This document shows, in pieces, positions 51,901 to 63,900 of a stretch of DNA of 64,000 nucleotides (position 1 is the first letter of the stretch; each line of letters begins with the position of its first letter). Under the pieces are notes generated by a model. It was not told the DNA's origin. It worked only from the letters and a program-made list of their open reading frames with translations, and did no database searches. The DNA lies in NCBI RefSeq assembly GCF_910592395.1, contig NC_088315.1:8432501-8496500 (forward strand). The letters are read 5' to 3'. Both the position numbers and the translations under genes were made by a program. This DNA comes from Lineus longissimus. Its lineage: Eukaryota > Nemertea > Pilidiophora > Heteronemertea > Lineidae.

Positions 51901-54900
51901 AGAAGATCTATTTACATACTGGTGCATTCTGGGGTCATTCATGCTTGGAATGTGTACACGGCTATAAGATTTTGATAAGCATATCTGATAATTAATAACA
52001 AGGCAATGAATAACTGTCTGTAGATCAATGGGTTTTTCCAGGGGCAAAATCCGTTGGCCTTCCAAATTTAATCAAACCTGCTCCTTCAATATCAAATCAA
52101 AATTCTTTGGTTGGGTTGTAGCCCATATATATGATAGACCTACTTGTCTGTTAGGACTGGGGAGAGGTGGGGATCAGACCCAACATGAGTTACAAATCTA
52201 TCATGTACCATCCCCTTGCTAACCCCTTTATCTGAGTTGGCATGTGATGTTGACTTGATTCTAACAATTCCAGATGACGCCAGCATCCAGGGACAGAGGC
52301 AAAATAACGGGCGGAATGATAACGCGGATAAGCGAAGTAAGTCAACAATTCCCCAGAATCTGTGATCAGTTGATTTGCTAGAATATACCCGAGTGGGTCT
52401 TCGCATTGCTGGATTAGGGTGTAGGCCAACCTGGTTAGTGCTCAATTGCTCCGAGGAATGTAAAATTTTGGATAATGATTTGCTCACGGTTGCATACAGA
52501 TTAGGGGGGTCATTGACGAATCGTTGGTCATTGATTAGTATCGATTGAATGAGCACTAACCAGGTGTTTTTGGGCTTTTTTAGGTTAATGTCGCTTTAAC
52601 AAGGGTACTTAATCAAATTTTGCTTAATTTAACAAGATAAGAGACAAAAACTAATGGCTTCTAAGGTGAAGGTTTAAAGGGGAAGTTCTCTTGTGTAACT
52701 TTTCAATTTCTGACAGCCATCAAATCTCATGCATTTGTTCCTGTATAGCGCAAGATAGCGACATCCGTCCTCCTGTACACTGGCAGAGTGTAATTTTGTA
52801 ATTTTGTAATTTTGATGGCTGTCGGAAATTAAAACATTTCGTAGTGGATGACTCCTTTAATAAATAATTCTCTTACGGTGTAGTGACAATAAGTGTCTTA
52901 TTCATATTTCTGATGTAATTCTTCTGTCGTAACATTACATATATAAACAAGTCGAATCTGGTAACTTATTTTAGTTCCTCCTCCAAAGAAAAAAGGGAAA
53001 AAAGGTACAGAATTTCTAATAGAAAGTTTTTAATGAAGGAATGCCCGTATGTCCTATCCCCTCGCTACTGTTGGATAGCACGGACTGCATTGGCTATCGA
53101 TATGTTGTTTGATTGTTAGCATTCGGTTGTCTGCATGTGATACCCAAGTTGTATTTTGTTTTATTTGACCCTTAGCAGCGATTTAATTTTCTCTTTTGCG
53201 GGGGCGCTTTAGACTGTTTGAATTTCATTTCGATTCCTCTTCTTATTCACCAGCTGGAAGACCTGCCTCTTATCCTGACATACAGAATGCTCATAATTGA
53301 TAAAAGTTTACCTATCTTGGTCAGTTTTATGATAGCATCATAATCTCGTGTTAAAAGTCCCACGAAAAATATGCTAACAGTGTCATTTACTTCTCTTACT
53401 GCCAAACACGTATGACTACGTGTTACAAAACTGAAACTGTTGTCAGGGAGAGGCACGTCTTCCATTACTGTTTCTTTTCATCAGGCTATTCATTATTACC
53501 GCTTCAGGCATGCACATTGAACATTTTCTGTTCTCCTCCCTTTTACCTTAGCTTTAAAGAGGCCCGAACTCGCATCGTCCGATATGATTAATAAACTCTT
53601 CGCGCCGCAACCCTTTAAGAAACCCGATGAAGGCGTGACGCATTGTTCGATGGCGGAGCGTTGGTTTCGAGGAAAGGTCATGGCTATGGCGAGGAGCCTC
53701 GACAAGGTCATGGAGGATTTCGAGGCCGAGCAGGCCGCCAAGGAAGAAATCTTGTCGAGGGGAAAGTCACCAAATCGCAATCAGTCACATGATCATTCAC
53801 GTGACAGCAGCCTGGACCGATTAGACGGGGAGAGAGTTGTTCCTGACCGGCCGTATAAACCTCAAGACCTTTTAGAACGAATCGCACAGATTTCTCCGGA
53901 TGATGAAAACGTCAAAATGATCATCCGCGATTACGAGAATTGGGCACCGCTCTTCAAAGCACTTAAAGAAGACAATTTCTCCAAGCCTTTGCCGAGTATT
54001 GCTGACGATGTCAAGATTATTGGGTCGTTGAATAAGATGGACGTGGCCTTTTTGGAGAGTCATTTAACCAAGAAAATCAAGATGGCAAATAAGAGACACC
54101 ATAAGAGGGGTCCAGTGAAAGGTGTCGTTACGGGGCCTTATCTAATGGTACAGCAGTTTAAAGGTAGGAGGGGTCGTCTGCGGTCGATGACGTCAACTGG
54201 GTCCGGTGACGACAGCGCGTCATCGGACACGTCATCCCCGACTCGGTCACCACATAATCAGAAATGGGACAAGGTCATAGAAGCCATCAAAGATATGCAT
54301 GGATGGGCCAACTTCAACCATGCGGCAAGCTCTGACAACATCGAGTCAATAAAGACAGTGAAGAAGATGGGGCCTCAGAGAGACTTTCACGACTACCAGA
54401 ATCTGTTCCGAACGCAGAGCTGCAATTTAGGCCCTGGCCAGCATGATTATGAAAACTTTTTGAATCTTCCTTCAAAGTCTTGTCAGACTACAAAATCGTT
54501 TAGTTGCATACCGGCAAAGTTTTATGGACCAAATCGAGATTCATTCGCCGTTGAAATGGAAGCCTTCCATCTGGGTGATTACGAACATTTGCCGGCTTTT
54601 GACGAGAAAGACAAGGCTTATTCCGAGAGTATCAGAAGATGTAGCTCCGCTTCGGCAACTTTTGCGTCCCGGGCTCAACCTGGGTTCCAGATGGGGACGA
54701 GGTTTCATAACTACGTCAACATACATGGAGAGAAACCTACGGACATGGACGTTAAGATGGTCACAGTGTCGACGATGACGTCGCCATATTTGTGGTCTGA
54801 TGACGAATTTGATCGCACAGATGTCGAGACAGAAATCAAGCGACCTTACAAAGACATTGAACAAGAAATCCGACCCTCCTTTGTCAAAGGTTTGTCTAAT

Positions 54901-57900
54901 GTCCTGCAGTTTTGTGCCAGTACGTCCGGCTAGTGCTCCTGTGTGCATGACCCTTGACCCTGACTTGACCTTTGAACTTCCTGCGAGCGACCTTCACTGT
55001 CTGACTCGTCATAAATTTCCTGAGTTCTGCTAACATTCTATAACTGTAGTTTGTTTTGTCTGTCATCAATCTATGCTTGCTGTTTCTCTTCTTCTACTGA
55101 ATCAAAATCTTACTATATTGAATAGTTTTCATGCCGTCTTCTTCCTCGGATGCTAATTCATGCATTTATTAAAAGCTATATTGCAAAACCTTGGCTTCCA
55201 CTTGAAAAGGAGACTGAGCAGAGATCACCTATCATTGACTCCTTCAGCACCAGGCAGAGAGGTTCTCCTAGTGCATCAGGCAATGCATTATTCCACTGTG
55301 CATTAGAAGGCTACCGAGATATAACTTTGTAGGATGCCGGTCATTTCAGGCCATGCCAATTTTGGCCAATGGGCTGAAACGATTCCTTAGATTTGTGAAA
55401 CTAGAGTATGTAATGTTGCTCACATTCATGTAGTATTTGCATTAACCCTTTATTAGACGAGAGTGTTTTAACCTGAAGAAGCTGCTGCACACGAGCTGAA
55501 ACACAGTTGTCGTTTTCAGGAGAAAATGGCCCTTCATCTCAAACTTCAAAGTCTGCAATATCTAAAAATGCCTACTTTGCCAGAATTCGACAATGAGAAT
55601 GATCCAGTTTAGTTCTTTAGTGTCAAGTGCCATATTTTTCAGGACATGGACTCTAGAGTATGACGTACATCACTATTGAACAGATGTCATTGCATGCAAT
55701 GCCCTCAGTTTTACTGTTCGTGTGTGGCAGATATCTTGTGTCTAGAACCTGTAGCTAACAATAGTATGCTAGTAATGTTAGTAACTCATTGTATGTAACA
55801 GAGTGATAAGGTAAAATGGTACAGTTAAAGCCCCAGTACAATTATAGCCCGTACAGTGTAGAAACAGCACACAGAGGCTATGAATACAGAGCACACAGAG
55901 GCTATGAAAGTACCATTGTTATAATTGTACCACCTCACCTTACCTGGAAATGTTTGAAGCCTGTTTATTTTCCTGACATGTTCAAAATGGCATATTCTTT
56001 AAAAAAAGTAAGGTTTTACATTTCAGTTATTAATACTTCACCTCTTGAAGTTTTCACTTTATACGACTTGCTGTTGATAAGAGAGAAAAATTGTTTTGCA
56101 TTCATGTTCAAATCAATAAAAGTTTCGTGACAGTTTAATTGAAAGATGTTGTAGTTTTGTATAAGTCTTCAAGCAACTTGCCAATAGTCAGAACCAGAAA
56201 GCTCTTTGATACCAGTCAATGGTATTTAAGAGTTACTTATCAGTTACTATTGTTATTTCATACTTGTGCTTTTGGTACATGTTAAGGATAAACAGTCAGA
56301 AACCTTCTTATAAGTCATTAACTGCGTACTCTCTTCAGATGAGAGATAGTTCTATAAAAGATCTGGTTTTTGTCTAATCAGCAGTCCTCGTACTTCAGGT
56401 TCCCAAAGCTCCCAGAGAAGTACCGACTACCCACACCCCCAGAGGAGTAATGACAACCCACAAAGTTTCACCAACCCCCCAAGCTTCACCAACGATGGTG
56501 GACGATACGACTCCCTTGGCCGCGGTGCTAAGCCTCAGTTCCGTCCAGCCGGGGAGCCCATCCAGACCATTAAGGAGGACCCAAATATGGCCGATACTGA
56601 CGTATTCGTAAGTTTAGAGAAAGCAGGATAGAAATAGATTGGTACCGGGGTTGGAGACTTGTTATGATTCCTGTAGATGGCGCAGCGAGGCATGTACCTT
56701 TTCAAGGCATGTGCGAAATTTTTAGTGACAACATCGACAACTGATGGTGTATGAAATCACAACACAGGGGAGCTTACCAGGCCGGGCAAATGGGGTCTAT
56801 TGGCGAAAAAAAACATTGGCAATGGAAGGGTAACAATGTAAAGCATTGTCAGTACTTTTTTACTTCTGCATATCGGTTCTCAAGATATTGGCTGTGATTA
56901 TGAAGAAAGCAAGAGCTAAGTAAATGTAAAATGTTCGTTATATTAATGTGTATTTCAGGAGACAAAATACCGGAGCCTTCGCAAGACGTACAGTGTGACG
57001 CCGCTGAATGGCCACAAATTGCGGCTGAGTATCCAACCAGGAGATCTGGAAGGCAAGTCCCATGAGGAGCTGGTACTTTTGTTGATACAACTGCGACGAG
57101 AACAGTCGAAGCTCGAGAGGAATCGGGACACGTATAGGAAGCTGGTTGAGCAGAGGAGGGAGAAGGAACGCAATTATAAATCACTGTAAGTTTGTGATTC
57201 ACCTCGGAGAATCGAAATACTGACCTCTGAGCACGCTACGGTGCAGAGAATCTCGTGTTCTTCATGCACCTTTTCATCTGATGTTGGAGTATCTTGGCTG
57301 ATGCTCAGCAATAGCAAAATACTCTCACTACACCAGAAGAGGAGAGGAGTATTCTCAGGGGAACATTCCTTAATTGGCTTTCTATCTGTTTCAGGTGGAA
57401 GTCCGGTGCGAGGACAGACGACGTCATGGATGACGAACACGAACAGTTCAAGCAGATCAAACTGAAGCTTGAGAACCTCGAGAATCACGTCGAGGTTCAC
57501 AGGCCCCTCGTCAACCTCGTCGACAATATGGTCAAGATGGGTAGTCTTTATACGGGGTCGACGGACATGCTCTTCTCACAGTACAAAAAGGTAATTATCA
57601 TCGTCAAAGCTTCCTGGTCCTTTCATGCAACTTTTGGTGTAAGTTGCTCATTTTTGCTCTCCCTCGGAACATGATAGTAAGTTGCAGTTTCAGAAATCAA
57701 GAATAATATTACCACAGTAATATTTAATTCATCCGAGCAAATTATTTCATCATTTATAGCATTTACTCTCCCCGGACGAAGTCACCCCGCCCAAACGAAT
57801 GCTGGAGTTCTCCCGCCAGCTTCAAGAAGACAAGTTAGTGAACGACCACAAGGAGGATTTGAAGAATCTCAAACAGGAGGATATCGACTATGAGGAGAAG

Positions 57901-60900
57901 ATGGTCCAGCTCCATCAGCTCGATCGAGAACTCCAGGAGTTGTCTATAATGGTTACGAGTTTGCAGGATGACAAGGTAAGTTTGATAGTAAGGTCAGGAA
58001 TGTTTAGGCATTTAGGTTGTTGCATCTAGGATATTGACTTTGAGGAGAAGATGGTCCAGCTTCATCCGCTGGATTGAGAACTCCAGGAGTTGTCCATAAT
58101 GGTTACGAGTTTGCAGGATGACAAGGTAAGTTTGATAGAAAGGTTAGGAAAGTTTGGGAATAGAGGATGTTGCATCTTAGGACATAGATTTTGAGGAGAA
58201 GATGGTCCAGCTTCGTCAACTGGCTTGAGAATTTCAGGAGTTGTCCGGAATGGTTACAAGTTTGTAGGATGACAATGTGAATTTGATAGTAAGGTTAGGA
58301 AGATGTAGGCATTGATCATTATTACGAGTGTTTTGTTTTCGTTTTGTTATCTATTTCCCAGGAGTTTTGGGCTGTACTTCCCCTCCCCATTGAGTGACTC
58401 TAACAGTCCAGTGGCCTCTGAAAAATAACAGTGCTTTCTGCTCCATTCATTGTTTCCCAAACAATTTAGATATTTGTCTTCTTCAGAAAATGCTCGACCA
58501 GGCAATGAGGGAGGTCGAACGAGATCAAGATCGGTACAAAGATGACCCACGCGAGATGGAGCGTCTGACACAAGAACATCGCGTTCTTGAGAGACAGCTC
58601 TCTAACTGTGTGCATCAGTTGGCTGAACACTCGAGGGTAAGTTAAAGGAGTACGCCGTTAGTAATTACTAGTGGTCCAGGAAAAAGGAAATACTATAGAC
58701 TGTCGGTCAGTGTTAGCAGCCTTGCCTTCTCCACATCCTTCTGCATAATGTTGTGATGATATACGCCTTGAGGTTGCCTGTGACACTTTTTGGAAGGGTT
58801 GCCAAAGAGTGTAGCATTACCACAATTTAAGTTGCCTGTGGAAGTTTTTGGATGGGTTGCCAAAGAGAGTGGCATTACCACAAAAGGATGTTGTGCATTT
58901 GGTAAAATAGACTTTGACATCTGGGTAGATGTTCAAATAAACCTGAAATTCTCAATAAAGTTTCTTCATTTGGCAGCAAAATAATGAAACTTTGTTGTCT
59001 CCTGCAGGTTCTTGAGGAAGTGACAGCGGAAAACTCCAAAGTGGAGATGGAGGTGACCTTGTTGAGGTCGAAGGTGCATGACATTTCAAAGAGTTCCAGT
59101 ATGCCGACACTGGTGAGTAGAGTGGTTCAGATTTCGACATGAGAACGAGAAGGAGTGATTATTTCTCTGGTTGACATCATCAAGCAAATTGCTATAATTT
59201 TTTCACTGACTTTATATTTTCAGTCAAGCGAGTCGTATCGAACGAAAGTCAAACTTGAGAACGAGCTGAACAAAGTCCAGGACATCATGGACGGATTATC
59301 CAAACAAGGCCAGGAGCTCTCCGATGCAATGAACACACTCAGGAAGTCCAACCCCGATCTGACGGCTTCTGGTTCCACGTCGGATCGCCCCGGGACGTAC
59401 TTTGAGACGGATTTAGATAATATGAAATCCCGGGACATTGCATTGCGGACGCCGACACCTACCACGGGTATCAGGAGATCCTATTCGGAGAGAGATTCGT
59501 ACTCCGCAAGGGTAAGTTTAAGAAGACGTTTGTCTTTTCAAATTGTCTATTTCAAATAGTTGGGAGGGAACACTTCAGGGTCCAAGTTCTTGACTCATAT
59601 AAGGTTTGTTGATAATAAGGTACTCTAAACTGTGAACTGTTAGATGCTATCAGATGGCAAATTTGCTCATTGTCAATTGGCGGTAGACCAAATAACTCGT
59701 TTGCTGCCAAAACTTAATTGGTGATATTGTTAAGATATTGAGTTGAGAATTGAGCGTCAACAGGACATCACTATCTCTATATACAATATTGGGCAATTGT
59801 AATATAAGTAGGAGGAAACCGATGACCCTTGGGGAACCTACGCTGTCAAAGAGAGTCGCCCAGTCTATCACATGAGTGTACTGAGGACTGACCGGGAATC
59901 GAACCTGAGACTCTGAGGTGACAGGAGCTGGTGTTTCCACTGCGCTACTCCGACAGTTAACATTTCGCTGAATATTTAAGCATTCCACATCAAATGCATG
60001 CTTTCAAAAAGTATTGTATTCACATCTTCCACACTCTGTTTTCAGGGATCACGCGACGACCTTCACCGAAGTGATACGGAAGACCAAGATATGACAGATG
60101 CTGATGATAATACAAAACGATATTACGGTTAGTAGAGTGTAATCGCCATGGCTATGTTATCACATATTGTTTGTTAAGAATAAATTGTAACCCTCTACCC
60201 ATTGAGATGAGGCAGGGCTTGAGCAAAACAACCTTCCCTCTATAAATCCTGGAAACACTTGGTGTCAACCTCTTTCAGCATTAATTGATGCGTTTTCTTT
60301 ACTCTTGTTTCTTTGACTTGTTTCAGGATTTCTACCAAAAGATAAGAAAGCGACAACCGTGCGAGATGTGAAGAGAGAATCAGAAAGAAGAAGCCGGGGC
60401 CGGGATCCAAGTCCACGGTTCTCGGGCTCGCCGCTGAATAGGACTCAGTCGTTACCTCGGCATTTAGACGGACGTGTTGAACAAGAAACCATACAACAAC
60501 AACAAATGTCTCCAAATTATTCATCGCCACCGACGTCTGCTTTTGATAGAAACGGCCCGGGGTCAACTCAGGCCTTGCCCACCAGAGGGAGTCAGGGAAC
60601 TGGAAACTTGTCATCACAACCATTGTCATCACAACCGTCATCATCACCTTTTGCTCCCAATATGCCAGGATCGACTTCTACTTTGCCCACAAGGGGGAGC
60701 CAGAATCCATCTGACCCGGATGTTTTGAGGCAGACGGCCGCAGCTTTGAGTCGACAGCAAAGTCTCACCCGGCTGCCGCAGCCTATGCAGCGGAAGCAAA
60801 TGTCGGCCAGCTACGACGCACTGGACCAGCAAATATCTCCTAAAATTCAGAAACCCATGTCAGCCTCGCATGAGATATTGAATCGGCCGGAAATACCCGA

Positions 60901-63900
60901 ACGAAGATATGAGCCAATCAGGACAGTCTCAACCTCTGATATACAACCTCGGTTGTCACAAGAAAATATTGATTTTGCACAGCACCGCAACCCAGATGCT
61001 TCCAGACGGGCATATCCAGATGTAACAAGGCAACAGTATTCAAAGCAGACTGATCCTTACCCAGATGTTGGGAAGCAACCAGAATATCGGGATGTTGCTA
61101 AGCAACCGGGATATCCAGATGTTTCTAGGCAACCTGAGAATGTGCCTCATGTGCCTCCAAGATACCCAGATGCGGCAAGGCCATCTGGTTATCATGGTGA
61201 CTCTCAACCAAAACCAGGTTACCCGAAAGACGTCAGACAGCCCATCAAATCAAAACCTTGGGAACCAAAGCTTTCAGGAAACAATGCATCTTTGTCTTAC
61301 AGTCCTCCAGACGCTACACGAAATGGCCATCCATATGAGCCAGCCTCTGAACCAATCTCCCAGGCCCACCCAGTTGGCTATGGATCAGTAGATCGCAAAG
61401 CAAATGGTTACGGTTCATTGGACAGACATCCACAAAGACAGCAGGTGCCGAGATCACCAGAAACCGATATCAAACGGCCATTTGATCCTATCGAACCTGA
61501 GCAAGCATCGTATCAACAATCAGCAAGACCGCTAGAGCCACCTAGGGGACAATATGAAGACTCTGCATTGTCTGATAGGTATCGAGAACCTCCTCGGACG
61601 AGTAAACGCAACGAAGAACCAGTAAGGCCGGGATACCTTGAATCGAAGTCTAAACAATATCCAGATGTTATAGATAGATCACCTTCGCCAAAAAGTTTTC
61701 AAAAATATCCTTCTGCACATGAGCACACCCCTCATGGTTCCAGGACTGATTCGCCAAGAGCTTACCCCTTAGGTGCACCGAGAGATCAGCAGGCCAACCG
61801 CCAGGAAGATAGGTATCCACAGGAGGACAAACCCAAGGAATACGGACAGCCACCACGGGGCAACGGCCAGCCACAGTTTGGAGTGAGCCAAAAACCAGAC
61901 TCATTTACACCACATCAACCTGGTTCCCAACAATATGAAAGGTATAGACCTAGAGACCAGGTTGAGCCTCCATATCACGAGGAAAGACGTCATTCCCCGT
62001 CCACCAACCTTTATCGGCAAGTTTCTGTCAATAATTCCTCGTCGTCTGGCCGGGAGTCTGTTCCAGACTCGGCGCAGTTGAGAAGGTCAGCGACTCTACC
62101 TGTTGGAAGGGCATCGAACAAGGTAAGTCCACTCAACACCAAAGTTTTAATCTTGGTTTCTCAAAGGGTTTCGGTATGCAAAAGTCTATCAATGGCACAG
62201 CCTAACCGGTTAACCTTTGAAATCATCACATGGAGAGAAAGTGGCTCATATGAGATTCCAACTCAAAACCTATCAGTCAGAGGTCATGCACTCAAACTGC
62301 ACAACTGAAGACCAAGTTTCCATTGTTTGAGGCATGCATTCATTGAGTACTACTTGTATCTCAGTTTTACTAGACTGTGTCTTTGAAATCAACTTTGTCT
62401 TTGGAATCAACTCCCATCTCATATTCAGGATGCTTAAGATGTCCTTAAATTCAAATGTTAAAGACCTGGCTGTACGCGAGGCACTTTGAGGGGGCAGCGC
62501 CTTGAGCACGATTTGTTCGGTGGAAAGGCGCCCCACACAAATTTTATAATGTAATGTAATGTATTCCAGAGTCTGGGTCAACTGTAACTGATCATTGATT
62601 GTTTGTATACTTCCTATTTTGTAGAAAAACGAATGGTCACCAACAGTTACCGATCGCCTCTTCCCTCGTAATCGGGACTCCACTACCTCACAAAGTCCGA
62701 GATCAAGTGCTCACGGAACACCTCAGAGAATGCATAGCCCGCTGAACCATGGAAGGCAGAGTAGCCCCCGGTCATCCGCACAAAATTCCCGGCCAAATCA
62801 AGTGCATCTTCCTTACAGTCGATCAGATGAGCCGATTCAGAAGCAGACGTCTCTTCCGTACAGCCGAACTGGGGAACCGATCCAACAAAAACAATCTAAA
62901 CTTCCTTACAGCCAATCAGAAGAACCTGTCCGACCGTCGAAAGTTGCGCCGAATCTGCGGGTACCGGATGAACCAAAACGTGACACAAGGGGGCGCTATC
63001 AGACGATAGCCAGTAGCGTGCCAGCGCAGATGGAGTATTCCGTTGAGGAGAGCGAGCCGGAACAAAACGGAAAGGTAACATATTTCTGTTTGATTTCCTA
63101 ACGGTGCTGGTGAATATGGGATCTACAGTGTGTCCCATAAAAGTCTCAGTCAATTCTTATGATGCTGTGATCAAGCTAAAATCCAAATAAAACCATCATA
63201 AACTTAGAATATCAGTTTGAGAATTTTTTGGGACACACTGTATGACATGATTTTAATAACAATCAACAAATTTTCTTCTGATATTTACATCTTATTGTTA
63301 TAACAGCTTTTGTTGTCCAAGTCTTGCATCAATTTTACATCTTACAATTTACATTTCTATCGTGACTGATAACGTTTTGGTAATGCGTCATAATGTTCTC
63401 CATTTTACATAATTTTTAACATCTTTGTGTTGTCAAACTTATTTACACAATGTCTGTCTCAGTAACCTTATGAACGGAATAATGCATGAGGTGACGTTTT
63501 TCTTCTTTCTTAATCTTAACTTATAGCTACTGCACAATCAAATTTTCAATCCGATTTCATGAAAACGCCGGTTCAGGACTTACATGTTGGCCCCCAGTTT
63601 CAAAATACTGGCCCCGAATCAGCATTTTTAGAAATATTTTGAAAAATTTGATGAAGTGCCGTGGCATAACTGAACTCGAAGGACACCAGTCTTTGTTGAT
63701 GTTCATTGCTAAAAAATAACTTCAGACTTTGCGGGGTTGCGTGCACGTTAAGGTAAATATGTTCGTTTTCGCGATCATTTTGAAATTACGTTTATAATCT
63801 GTTTAGTCTAATGATGATGACATGGATGATGCTGAGATGTTCCGCCGGGCCAAGAAGTCGGGCCGACAGTATTCTTTTGATGATTCGACAATCGATCGTC

